Assembly: GCF_047807365.1 (NCBI RefSeq) | Contig: NZ_JBLOUI010000051.1 | Coordinates: 1 to 15,712, forward strand | Direction: 5' to 3' | Origin: Peptacetobacter sp900539645 | GTDB taxonomy: Bacteria > Bacillota > Clostridia > Peptostreptococcales > Peptostreptococcaceae | DNA: 15,712 bases | Shown: positions 1-7,938 of the stretch, in pieces | Layout of the letters: each line of letters begins with the position of its first letter | Numbering within the stretch: the first letter of the stretch is position 1 | Program-made: the position numbers and the translations under genes | Notes under the pieces: generated by a model | Told to the model about the DNA's origin: nothing | Seen by the model: the letters and a program-made list of their open reading frames with translations, nothing else | Database searches by the model: none

Positions 1-768
1 TTTTCTTGGAGCTTCTGCTAATCCTACTAGTTCAACTTCGTCCTGTACTTTAAGTACTCCTCTTTCAACTCTACCTGTTGCAACTGTTCCTCTACCTGTT
101 ATAGAGAATACGTCTTCTACTGGCATTAAGAAGTCTTTATCAACGTCTCTTTCTGGAGCTGGTATATATTCATCTATCATTTCGAAGAATTCTACTATTT
201 TATCTCCCCATTCGCTTGATGGATCTTCTAATGCTTTTAATGCAGATCCTCTTACTATTGGAGTGTCATCTCCTGGGAAATCATATTCGTTTAATAATTC
301 TCTTACTTCCATTTCAACTAATTCAAGAAGTTCTTCGTCGTCTACCATATCGCATTTGTTTAAGAATACAACTATGTAAGGTACACCAACCTGTCTTGAT
401 AATAGTATATGTTCTCTTGTCTGAGGCATTGGACCATCAGTTGCTGATACAACTAATATAGCACCATCCATCTGTGCAGCACCAGTTATCATGTTTTTAA
501 CGTAGTCAGCATGTCCTGGGCAGTCAACGTGTGCGTAGTGTCTGTTTGGAGTTTCGTATTCAACGTGTGCAGTTGATATTGTGATTCCTCTTTCTCTTTC
601 TTCTGGAGCTTTATCTATGTTAGCGAAATCTACTGCTTCTCCTAAGTGATATCTGTCGTATAATGTTTTTGTTATTGCTGCTGTTAATGTAGTTTTACCG
701 TGGTCAACGTGTCCTATAGTACCTATATTAACATGAGGTTTATTTCTTTCAAATTTAGCTTTAGCCAT
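1..768 (-). CDS. tuf: Elongation factor Tu, N-terminal 256 residues (cut by window start)
   Basis: EF-Tu is the GTPase that delivers aminoacyl-tRNA to the ribosomal A site. The translation begins MAKAKFERNKPHVNIGTIGH. The GTPase motifs are visible: GHVDHGKT (residues 19-26), RGITIS, DCPGH and NKCD, followed by the start of the second beta-barrel domain (GRGTVATGRVERG). The start at 768 is preceded by a GGGAGG ribosome-binding site about ten bases upstream. The frame is open to base 1, so about 140 C-terminal residues of a normal EF-Tu of roughly 397 lie outside the window. It is the last visible gene of the rpsL-rpsG-fusA-tuf (str) operon and follows fusA after a hairpin-bearing spacer. A second tuf copy ends at the other edge of the window. 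The two visible portions do not overlap, so they cannot be compared. Confidence 0.98.
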   Translation of the reverse strand, partial: MAKAKFERNKPHVNIGTIGHVDHGKTTLTAAITKTLYDRYHLGEAVDFANIDKAPEERERGITISTAHVEYETPNRHYAHVDCPGHADYVKNMITGAAQMDGAILVVSATDGPMPQTREHILLSRQVGVPYIVVFLNKCDMVDDEELLELVEMEVRELLNEYDFPGDDTPIVRGSALKALEDPSSEWGDKIVEFFEMIDEYIPAPERDVDKDFLMPVEDVFSITGRGTVATGRVERGVLKVQDEVELVGLAEAPRK

Positions 769-818
769 TGTCTAAATTCCTCCCTAGTAATATTATTATT
801 TTTTAAAATTTATTTATC

Positions 819-842
819 AGGGTGGCAAGAAGTTGCCACCCT
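819..842 (-). other. fusA-tuf intercistronic hairpin without U-tract
   Basis: A perfect 10-bp stem (AGGGTGGCAA on the plus strand and its complement) closes a four-base loop. It lies between the fusA stop and the tuf ribosome-binding site. The transcript downstream reads UGAUAAAUAAAU, so there is no uridine run and it does not look like an intrinsic terminator. A role in mRNA processing or in setting separate stability of the tuf message is an inference. Confidence 0.75.
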
Positions 843-894
843 TCTATTTTGTGCTTTTTAAATATTTGTGTGTTTGTTTATTTTGTTTTATATA

Positions 895-2961
895 TTATTT
901 ACCATCTACTATTTTCTTAGCAACTGATGCTGGAACCTGTTCGTAGTGGTCAAATATCATTGTATATGTTGCACGACCCTGAGTCATAGATCTTAGGTCA
1001 GTTGAGTATCCGAACATTTCAGAAAGTGGAACAAATGCGTTTATAACCTGAGCACCTGATCTAGCTTCCATTCCCTGTATAAGACCTCTTCTTGAGTTTA
1101 AGTCACCCATAACGTCACCCATGTAATCTTCTGGAGTAACAACTTCAACTTTGAAGTATGGTTCTAGTAATACTGCGTTACCCTGCTGCATAGCTTTTTT
1201 GAACGCCATAGAACCTGCCATTTTGAAGGCCATTTCTGATGAATCGACTTCATGGTAAGAACCATCGTATAATTCAACAGCAACGTCAACAACTGGATAA
1301 CCAGCAACTATACCAGACTGCATAGCTCCCTGTATACCCATGTCAGTTGGACCAACATATTCTTTAGGAACTGATCCACCAACAGTTTTGTTTTCGAATT
1401 TATATCCTTCACCTGGTTCAGTAGGGCTAACTCTGATTTTAACGTGACCGTACTGTCCTCTACCACCTGACTGTTTCTGATATTTGTATTCAACGTCAAC
1501 TGGCTGAGTTATTGTTTCTCTGTAAGCAACCTGAGGGTTACCAACTTTAGCTTCAACTTTGAATTCTCTTAGAAGTCTGTCAACTATTATATCAAGGTGT
1601 AATTCACCCATTCCTGATATTATAGTCTGTCCAGTTTCTTCATCAGTTCTAACTGTGAAAGTAGGGTCTTCTTCAGCAAGTTTCTGAAGAGCTATACCCA
1701 TTTTTTCCTGAGCTGCTTTAGAAGCTGGTTCTATAGCAACAGATATAACTGGTTCTGGGAATTCCATTGATTCAAGTATTATTGGAGCTGCTGGATCACA
1801 AAGTGTATCACCAGTAGTTGTATCTTTAAGACCAACTGCTGCAGCTATATCTCCAGCGTAAACTTCAGTTATTTCAGTTCTTGTATTAGCGTGCATCTGA
1901 AGTATACGTCCTATTCTTTCTCTCTTGTTCTTAGTTGCATTTAATACATATGAACCAGATTCAAGAGTACCAGAGTAAACTCTGAAGAATGCTAATTTAC
2001 CAACGAATGGGTCAGTCATTATTTTGAATGCTAATGCTGAGAATGGTTCATCGTCAGATGCATGTCTTTCAGATTCTTCTCCATCTTCTAATATACCTTT
2101 TATTGATGGTATATCAGTTGGAGCTGGTAAATAATCTACTATAGCATCTATAAGAGGCTGAACACCTTTGTTTCTGTAAGCAGTACCACAGAATACTGGG
2201 TTCATTTCACAAGCTATTGTAGCTTTTCTTATAGCAGCTTTTAATTCTTCAACTGTTATTTCTTCACCTTCAAGATATTTCATCATTAGCTCTTCGTCAG
2301 TTTCAGCTACTGCTTCAACCATTTTTTCTCTCCATTCCTGAGCCATTTCTTTCATATCTTCTGGTATTTCAGTTTCTTCCATTTCAACACCTTTGTCGTC
2401 TTTGTATATTATAGCGTCCATGTTTAATAGGTCAACTATACCAACAAAGTCATCTTCTTTACCTATTGGTAACTGAAGAACAACAGCGTTTGCACTTAAT
2501 CTTGATTTCATCATGTCTACTGCATTGTAGAAGTTTGCACCAAGTATATCCATTTTGTTTATGAATGCTATTCTTGGTACTCCGTAAGTTTCTGCCTGTC
2601 TCCATACATTTTCAGACTGAGGTTCAACCCCACCTTTAGCACAGAATACAGCAACAGCACCGTCAAGAACTCTTAGAGATCTTTCAACTTCAACTGTGAA
2701 GTCGACGTGACCTGGAGTATCTATAATGTTTATTCTATTACCTTTCCATGTAACAGTTGTAGCAGCTGAAGTTATTGTTATACCTCTTTCTGCTTCCTGT
2801 TCCATCCAGTCCATCTGAGAAGCTCCTTCATGAGTTTCTCCTATTTTATGAGTTTTACCTGTATAGAAAAGGATTCTTTCTGTAGTAGTAGTTTTTCCTG
2901 CATCTATATGGGCCATTATCCCGATATTTCTAGTATTTTCTAGTGAAAACTCTCTAGCCAT
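895..2961 (-). CDS. fusA: Elongation factor G
   Basis: EF-G is the cytosolic GTPase that drives translocation of tRNA and mRNA through the ribosome, and with RRF it recycles post-termination ribosomes. The product is 688 residues, normal for bacterial EF-G. G-domain motifs are AHIDAGKT (17-24), RGIT (59-62), DTPGH (81-85) and NKMD (135-138), then GTA in the G5 region. The later domains are intact, including the domain IV segment with SGGRGQYGHV. The start MAREFSLENT at 2961 follows an AAGGAGG site with six bases of spacing. It lies 62 bases after rpsG and 126 bases before tuf, in the classic str order. All 24 glutamine codons that I read are CAG, which is unusual for such AT-rich DNA. No frameshift or truncation is seen. 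Confidence 0.99.
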   Translation of the reverse strand: MAREFSLENTRNIGIMAHIDAGKTTTTERILFYTGKTHKIGETHEGASQMDWMEQEAERGITITSAATTVTWKGNRINIIDTPGHVDFTVEVERSLRVLDGAVAVFCAKGGVEPQSENVWRQAETYGVPRIAFINKMDILGANFYNAVDMMKSRLSANAVVLQLPIGKEDDFVGIVDLLNMDAIIYKDDKGVEMEETEIPEDMKEMAQEWREKMVEAVAETDEELMMKYLEGEEITVEELKAAIRKATIACEMNPVFCGTAYRNKGVQPLIDAIVDYLPAPTDIPSIKGILEDGEESERHASDDEPFSALAFKIMTDPFVGKLAFFRVYSGTLESGSYVLNATKNKRERIGRILQMHANTRTEITEVYAGDIAAAVGLKDTTTGDTLCDPAAPIILESMEFPEPVISVAIEPASKAAQEKMGIALQKLAEEDPTFTVRTDEETGQTIISGMGELHLDIIVDRLLREFKVEAKVGNPQVAYRETITQPVDVEYKYQKQSGGRGQYGHVKIRVSPTEPGEGYKFENKTVGGSVPKEYVGPTDMGIQGAMQSGIVAGYPVVDVAVELYDGSYHEVDSSEMAFKMAGSMAFKKAMQQGNAVLLEPYFKVEVVTPEDYMGDVMGDLNSRRGLIQGMEARSGAQVINAFVPLSEMFGYSTDLRSMTQGRATYTMIFDHYEQVPASVAKKIVDGK

Positions 2962-3023
2962 CTTTTTCCTCCTTAATTTACGAATTTAATTGGAAGATTT
3001 CGTTTAATCCGATTTTTAAAATC

Positions 3024-3494
3024 CTACCATCTGTAGTGAGCAAATGCTTTATTAGCTTCTGCCATTTTATGAGTATCTTCTTTTTTCTTAACTGAAGCTC
3101 CTGTGTTGTTAGCTGCGTCCATTATTTCTTTAGCTAGCTTTTCAACCATTCCTTTTTCTCCACGAGCTCTAGTGTATCTTACTAACCATCTAAGACCTAA
3201 TGTCTGTCTTCTGTCTGGTCTAACTTCTATTGGAACCTGGTAGTTTGCCCCACCAACTCTTCTAGCTTTTACTTCTAATACTGGCATTATATTTTCCATA
3301 GCTTTTTCGAAAACTTCTAAAGCGTCTTCTCCTGTTCTTTCAGCTATTAATTCAAATGCATCGTATACTATTTTCTGAGATTTTCCTCTTTTTCCGTCTA
3401 ACATTAAATTGTTTATTAATTTAGTAACTACCTTACTTCCGTACATTGGATCTGGTAATACTTCTCTTTTTGGAACGTTACCTTTTCTTGGCAT
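3024..3494 (-). CDS. rpsG: Small-subunit ribosomal protein S7
   Basis: S7 is a primary binder of the 16S rRNA 3' major domain. It nucleates assembly of the small-subunit head and contacts E-site tRNA. The product has 156 residues, the usual bacterial length, beginning MPRKGNVPKREVLPDP. It contains the conserved MPVLEVKARRVGGANYQVP and GLRWLVRYTRARGEKGM stretches and ends in the AFAHYRW C-terminus. The start is supported by a GGAGG site eight bases upstream. It follows rpsL after an unusually long, structured 161-base spacer and precedes fusA by 62 bases. In E. coli, S7 represses its own operon by binding the S12-S7 spacer. Whether that happens here is unknown, but the spacer is long enough and folds. 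Confidence 0.99.
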   Translation of the reverse strand: MPRKGNVPKREVLPDPMYGSKVVTKLINNLMLDGKRGKSQKIVYDAFELIAERTGEDALEVFEKAMENIMPVLEVKARRVGGANYQVPIEVRPDRRQTLGLRWLVRYTRARGEKGMVEKLAKEIMDAANNTGASVKKKEDTHKMAEANKAFAHYRW

Positions 3495-3533
3495 TTCGCT
3501 TCCCTCCTTAATTATTAAAATTTAAATCATAGG

Positions 3534-3650
3534 TACTCGACATCGAATAGTCAGCCGTGATGCCATAAATATATCTATATTTAAAGCACCTAACTTCTTT
3601 AATCACATTATAATCTATGTCTGTTTTTGTTTTTCGTTATACTATATAAC
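3534..3650 (-). promoter_or_regulatory. Structured rpsL-rpsG spacer (candidate RNA regulatory element)
   Basis: The 161-base gap between rpsL and rpsG can form three stems in the transcript. There is a 6-bp hairpin just after the rpsL stop (3636-3650). A longer imperfect stem follows (3559-3590), pairing GGUGC with GCAUC around an inner AAAUAU/AUAUUU hairpin. A third 6-bp stem (3534-3549) sits about 40 bases before rpsG. None ends in a uridine run. The position matches the S7 operator of E. coli, but sequence homology to it was not established, so the function is inference. Confidence 0.4.
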
Positions 3651-3655
3651 TTTTC

Positions 3656-4075
3656 TTATTTTTTGTCTTTAGGTCTCTTAGCACCGTATTTTGATCTAGA
3701 CTGTCTTCTTTTGTCTACACCAGCAGTATCTAATGTACCTCTTAGTATGTGGTATCTAACCCCTGGTAAGTCTTTTACTCTACCACCTCTTATAAGAACA
3801 ACAGAGTGTTCCTGTAAGTTGTGTCCTTCACCTGGTATATAAGCAGATACTTCTATACCGTTTGTTAATCTAACTCTGGCAACTTTTCTTAAAGCTGAGT
3901 TTGGTTTTTTAGGAGTAACTGTTTTAACTGAAGTACAAACTCCTCTTTTCTGTGGAGAACTTGCGTCAGTTGTTTTTTTGTTTAATGAGTTATACCCCTT
4001 CTGTAGTGCTGGAGCAGTAGATTTTTTAAGTATGTCTTTTCTACTTTTACGAACTAATTGGTTAATTGTTGGCAT
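3656..4075 (-). CDS. rpsL: Small-subunit ribosomal protein S12
   Basis: S12 sits at the decoding centre and influences accuracy and streptomycin response. The product has 139 residues from MPTINQLVRKSRK. This is about 15 longer than E. coli S12 because of the Gram-positive insertion around residues 26-45 (QKGYNSLNKK...SPQKRG). Conserved decoding-centre segments are TPKKPNSALRKVARVRL (54-70) and GGRVKDLPGVRYHI (97-110). The lysines equivalent to E. coli K42/K43 (here K56, K57) and K87 (K101) are all present, so no streptomycin-resistance change is seen. Upstream in-frame codons exist to 4123, but GGAGG at 4084-4088 would then be inside the gene. The family start MPT was chosen, although an ATG immediately before it (4078) is equally placed. 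It is the first gene of the str transcription unit. Confidence 0.98.
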   Translation of the reverse strand: MPTINQLVRKSRKDILKKSTAPALQKGYNSLNKKTTDASSPQKRGVCTSVKTVTPKKPNSALRKVARVRLTNGIEVSAYIPGEGHNLQEHSVVLIRGGRVKDLPGVRYHILRGTLDTAGVDKRRQSRSKYGAKRPKDKK

Positions 4076-4102
4076 CATCTGCACCTCCTTCTTTTTTATT
4101 TT

Positions 4103-4146
4103 CGATCTTTCAGTGATCGCCAACTACAATCGTTTCTTTACGATTG
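4103..4146 (-). promoter_or_regulatory. Two small stem-loops in the rpsL leader
   Basis: In the transcript, a 7-bp stem CAAUCGU/ACGAUUG with a six-base loop (4127-4146) is followed by a 5-bp stem CGAUC/GAUCG (4103-4119). The second ends about 15 bases before the AGGAGG of rpsL. They lie in the roughly 180-base 5' untranslated region of the str operon and could affect ribosome access. No known family was recognised. Confidence 0.45.
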
Positions 4147-4201
4147 ATTTGCTGTGCTTTTAGCTTGATGCTTTTAGTTCTTTGTTACTTTCTTCTATAA
4201 C

Positions 4202-4247
4202 TTAAAAGCACTAAGAGCTTTATAAAAAGCCCTTAGTGTACTTTTAA
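4202..4247 (-). terminator. Long hairpin in the rpsL leader (weak terminator or attenuator)
   Basis: The transcript pairs UUAAAAG(UA)CACUAAGGGCUUU with AAAGCUCUUAGUGCUUUUAA. This gives about 20 bp, with a two-base bulge, one G-U wobble and a short loop. It begins about eight bases after the predicted start site of the rpsL promoter. Only a short CUUUUAA follows the core stem, so termination would be partial. It is the only candidate terminator for rpoBC read-through, since no hairpin with a U-tract lies between the rpoC stop and the promoter. Two downstream copies of CUAAAAGCA can pair with its 3' arm. Confidence 0.6.
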
Positions 4248-4261
4248 ATCACACTTTTATT

Positions 4262-4290
4262 ATTTTATCACCTAATATAACTGTTGTCAA
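4262..4290 (-). promoter_or_regulatory. Promoter of the rpsL-rpsG-fusA-tuf operon
   Basis: The minus strand shows a consensus -35 TTGACA (4285-4290), a 17-base spacer and a -10 TAAAAT (4262-4267) preceded by TGA, an extended -10. Predicted transcription start is near 4255. It lies between the rpoC stop and rpsL, so the str operon can be expressed independently of rpoBC. The match to the vegetative sigma-A consensus is strong. Confidence 0.85.
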
Positions 4291-4329
4291 CAATTGATAT
4301 TTTACATTTCACACATTTTTTGTGTCAAA

Positions 4330-7300
4330 TTATTCTTCAATTTTTTCAACTGCTATATTTCTGTATTTCTTCATTCCTGTACCAGCTGGTATAAGTTTAC
4401 CTAATATAACATTTTCTTTTAGTCCTATTAAGTGATCTTCTTTACCTTTTATAGCTGCTTCAGTAAGAACTCTTGTAGTTTCCTGGAATGAAGCGGCAGA
4501 TAAGAATGATTCTGTAGCAAGAGATGCTTTAGTTATACCAAGTAATACTCTCTTAGCAACTGCAGGTCTTAATCCCTGAGCTATTGCATCTTCATTACAT
4601 TTTTCATATACAAGAACATCTTCATATCCACCTGGAAGTAAATCTGTATCTCCTGGATCTTCTACTTTAACTTTAGATAGCATCTGTCTAACAATAACTT
4701 CTATATGTTTATCGTTAACGTCAACCCCCTGTAGTCTGTAGACTCTCTGAACTTCTTTAACTATGTAATCCTGAACTCCACCGATTCCTTTAACTCTTAC
4801 TATATCGTGAGGATTTATAGAACCCTGAGTTATTGGATCCCCAGCTTCTACCATCTGTCCATCTTTAACTCTTACTCTTGAACCATATGGTATCTGATAT
4901 GTCTGAGCTTCACCTTCAGCTGGAACAACGATTACTTCTTTTCTCTTACCTGTTTCATCTATTTTAACCTGTCCACTTACTTCAGTTATTATAGCAAGAC
5001 CTTTTGGTTTTCTAGCTTCGAATAACTCTTCAACCCTTGGAAGCCCCTGAGTTATATCTCCACCGGCAACCCCACCAGTATGGAATGTACGCATTGTAAG
5101 CTGTGTACCCGGTTCACCTATTGACTGAGCTGCTATTATACCAACTGCTTCTCCTATATTAACTTCTTTACCTGTAGCAAGGTTTCTACCATAGCATTTT
5201 GAACAAACACCATGTTTAGTTTTACAGTTAAGAACTGTTCTTATGTTAACTTTTTCTATTCCTGCTGCAACTATTTTTTCTGCTGCATCTTCTTTTATCA
5301 TACAATCTGCAGGAACTAATACTTCACCAGTTTCTGGATGTACTATAGGATCTATAGTATATCTACCAACTATTCTATCGTATATTTCTTCTATTACTTC
5401 ATTTCCATCTTTTATAGCAAGTATTTCTGTAGTTTCTGTAGTTCCACAGTCTATATCTCTTACTATAACGTCCTGGCTGACGTCAACAAGTCTTCTTGTT
5501 AAGTAACCAGAGTCGGCTGTACGTAGAGCTGTATCGGCAAGACCTTTTCTAGCCCCATGCGCAGATGTGAAGTATTCAAGTACTGATAAACCTTCACGGA
5601 AGTTAGATTTAACTGGTATTTCGACAGTTTTACCAGATGCATTGGCCATAAGTCCACGCATACCTGCTAGCTGTCTTATCTGGTTCTTAGAACCTCTGGC
5701 TCCAGAGTGAGCCATTATGTATATGTTATTTAATCTATCAAGGTTATCCATTAGGGCATTAGTTACTTTGTCAGTAGTTTCTGTCCAAGTAGCTATAACC
5801 TTTTCGTATCTTTCTTCATCAGATATAAGACCTCTTCTATAAGCCTTACCTAATTTTTCAACTTCTTTTTCAGCTTCTGCTATGTATATTTCTTTTTCTT
5901 TCGGTATTGCCATATCCGCAACTGCAACTGTTATACCACCTACAGTAGAATATTTGAAACCTATACCTTTAACATAGTCAAGTAATTCAGCTGTTATAGT
6001 GTTTTCATGTTTTCTGAAACATTTATCTATTATTTTACCAAGATATTTCTTAGTAACAACTTCATCTATTTCTAGACTGAATGGATCTTTTTCTCTATCT
6101 ACAAATCCTAAATCCTGAGGTATACCTTCATTGAATATGAATCTACCAACAGTACTTTCTACTAGAGCAGATCTTCCATCAGGAAGAACTTTTCTAACTT
6201 TTACTAAAGCGTGTAATTCAACAACTTTATTGTAGTAAGCAAGTAATAATTCATTGTAGTCTTTGAATATCATACCTGTTCCTTTAGCACCATCCTGTGC
6301 TTCTATTGTTAAATAGTAACTTCCAAGAACCATATCCTGAGAAGGAGTTGTTATTGGAGAACCATCTTTTGGAGCAAGTATATTGTTTACAGATAGCATT
6401 AAGAATCTTGCTTCTGCCTGTGCTTCTACTGATAGAGGAACGTGAACGGCCATCTGGTCACCGTCGAAGTCGGCATTGTACGCTGTACAAACTAGTGGAT
6501 GTAGTTTTATAGCTTTACCTTCAACAAGTACTGGTTCGAAAGCCTGTATTCCTAGTCTATGTAGAGTAGGGGCACGGTTAAGTAGAACTGGATGGTTTTT
6601 AATAACGTCTTCTAAAACGTCCCATACTTCAGTTTTAACTTTTTCTACTATTGATTTTGCACTCTTTATGTTGTGTGCGTAACCTTCTTCTACTAATTTA
6701 TCCATAACAAATGGTTTGAATAATTCAAGTGCCATTTTCTTAGGAAGACCACACTGATAGAATTTAAGTTCTGGTCCAACTACTATAACAGAACGTCCTG
6801 AGTAGTCAACACGTTTACCAAGTAAGTTCTGTCTAAAACGGCCCTGTTTACCTTTAAGCATGTCTGATAAAGATTTTAATGGTCTGTTTCCTGGTCCTGT
6901 AACAGGTCTACCTCTTCTACCATTGTCTATAAGTGCATCGACTGCTTCCTGAAGCATTCTTTTTTCATTTCTTACTATTATATCTGGAGCTCCTAATTCT
7001 AGAAGTCTTTTTAATCTGTTGTTTCTGTTTATAACTCTTCTGTAAAGATCATTTAGGTCAGAAGTTGCGAATCTACCACCGTCTAACTGAACCATTGGTC
7101 TTATGTCTGGTGGTATAACTGGAATAGCATCAAGTATCATCCATTCAGGTTTATTTCCTGATTTTCTGAAAGCTTCAACTACTTCTAATCTTCTTATTGT
7201 TCTTATTCTTTTCTGTCCTGTACTATCTTTTAAGTCTGCTCTTAACTCTTTACTCTGCTGTTCTAGGTCTATATCCTGTAAAAGTTTTTTTACAGCTTCA

Positions 7301-7818
7301 GCACCCATACCAACTTCAAAGCTACCGTATCCGTAGTTGTCTACAGCATCTCTGTATTCTTTTTCTGTTAAAAGCTGTTTAGCTGTTAATCCAGTTTCTT
7401 TTGGATCTGTTACTACATATGAAGCAAAATAAAGTACTTTTTCAAGAGCTCTTGGAGACATATCTAAAAGAAGACCCATTCTACTAGGTATTCCTTTGAA
7501 GTACCATATATGAGACATTGGAGCAGCTAGCTCTATATGACCCATTCTCTCTCTTCTGACTTTTGATTTTGTTACTTCAACTCCACATCTATCACATACT
7601 ACGCCTTTGTATCTAACTCTTCTGTATTTCCCACAGTGACATTCCCAGTCCTTCTGAGGTCCGAATATTCTTTCACAGAAAAGACCATCTTTTTCTGGTT
7701 TCAGCGTACGGTAATTTATAGTTTCTGGTTTTTTTACTTCTCCTCTCGACCACTGTCTTATTTTCTCTGGAGAAGCCAATCCTATTTTTATCGACTCGAA
7801 ATTGTTTAATTCAAACAA
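4330..7818 (-). CDS. rpoC: DNA-directed RNA polymerase subunit beta'
   Basis: Beta' forms half of the RNA polymerase active-site cleft. The product has 1162 residues. Visible landmarks are the N-terminal zinc-binding domain with C60, C62, C75 and C78, and the clamp and lid region. The catalytic NADFDGDQMAVH follows, with magnesium-binding D450, D452 and D454. The bridge-helix region lies around 756-778 (ARKGLADTALRTADSGYLTRRL), the second zinc site has C791, C865, C872 and C875, and the C-terminal GTGMKKYRNI segment is intact. Length and motifs agree with Clostridial beta' without large insertions. Translation starts at TTG (7816-7818), eight bases after a GGGAG ribosome-binding site. No better ATG exists and MFELNNFESIKIGLASP is the family N-terminus. 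K84 and R89 next to the zinc site match positions tied to fidaxomicin sensitivity. It is cotranscribed with rpoB across a 120-base spacer. Confidence 0.99.
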   Translation of the reverse strand: MFELNNFESIKIGLASPEKIRQWSRGEVKKPETINYRTLKPEKDGLFCERIFGPQKDWECHCGKYRRVRYKGVVCDRCGVEVTKSKVRRERMGHIELAAPMSHIWYFKGIPSRMGLLLDMSPRALEKVLYFASYVVTDPKETGLTAKQLLTEKEYRDAVDNYGYGSFEVGMGAEAVKKLLQDIDLEQQSKELRADLKDSTGQKRIRTIRRLEVVEAFRKSGNKPEWMILDAIPVIPPDIRPMVQLDGGRFATSDLNDLYRRVINRNNRLKRLLELGAPDIIVRNEKRMLQEAVDALIDNGRRGRPVTGPGNRPLKSLSDMLKGKQGRFRQNLLGKRVDYSGRSVIVVGPELKFYQCGLPKKMALELFKPFVMDKLVEEGYAHNIKSAKSIVEKVKTEVWDVLEDVIKNHPVLLNRAPTLHRLGIQAFEPVLVEGKAIKLHPLVCTAYNADFDGDQMAVHVPLSVEAQAEARFLMLSVNNILAPKDGSPITTPSQDMVLGSYYLTIEAQDGAKGTGMIFKDYNELLLAYYNKVVELHALVKVRKVLPDGRSALVESTVGRFIFNEGIPQDLGFVDREKDPFSLEIDEVVTKKYLGKIIDKCFRKHENTITAELLDYVKGIGFKYSTVGGITVAVADMAIPKEKEIYIAEAEKEVEKLGKAYRRGLISDEERYEKVIATWTETTDKVTNALMDNLDRLNNIYIMAHSGARGSKNQIRQLAGMRGLMANASGKTVEIPVKSNFREGLSVLEYFTSAHGARKGLADTALRTADSGYLTRRLVDVSQDVIVRDIDCGTTETTEILAIKDGNEVIEEIYDRIVGRYTIDPIVHPETGEVLVPADCMIKEDAAEKIVAAGIEKVNIRTVLNCKTKHGVCSKCYGRNLATGKEVNIGEAVGIIAAQSIGEPGTQLTMRTFHTGGVAGGDITQGLPRVEELFEARKPKGLAIITEVSGQVKIDETGKRKEVIVVPAEGEAQTYQIPYGSRVRVKDGQMVEAGDPITQGSINPHDIVRVKGIGGVQDYIVKEVQRVYRLQGVDVNDKHIEVIVRQMLSKVKVEDPGDTDLLPGGYEDVLVYEKCNEDAIAQGLRPAVAKRVLLGITKASLATESFLSAASFQETTRVLTEAAIKGKEDHLIGLKENVILGKLIPAGTGMKKYRNIAVEKIEE

Positions 7819-7867
7819 GGAGTTCTCTCCCTTCTATTTGAGATTTATTTTTATTGTCTAACTTTGA

Positions 7868-7898
7868 TTATAGCTGTCTGAATTCCAGACAGCTATAA
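7868..7898 (-). other. rpoB-rpoC intercistronic hairpin without U-tract
   Basis: A perfect 13-bp inverted repeat (TTATAGCTGTCTG and its complement) surrounds a five-base loop. It lies about 40 bases after the rpoB stop and 50 bases before the rpoC start. The transcript continues UCAAAG rather than with a uridine run, so termination is unlikely. Such spacer hairpins can mark ribonuclease processing or protect mRNA ends. That role is inferred here. Confidence 0.8.
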
Positions 7899-7938
7899 CC
7901 CTGAAATTACTATTAAATTAAAGTTTATATTTTAGTTA

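Noticed and set aside
1308..1499. A 63-codon frame on the same strand as fusA, in another frame
   Set aside because: It is fully contained in fusA and unrelated to any recognised protein, so it is a chance overlap.
4079..4329. A gene for an L7Ae-family protein (as ybxF in Bacillus) between rpoC and rpsL
   Set aside because: The spacer has no suitable reading frame and is filled by a promoter and leader. The gene is simply absent here, as it appears to be in C. difficile.
4311..4332. A short inverted repeat (CACA/TGTG type) just after the rpoC stop as an rpoC terminator
   Set aside because: The stem is only 5-6 A/T-rich base pairs and is followed by GAAATG, not uridines.
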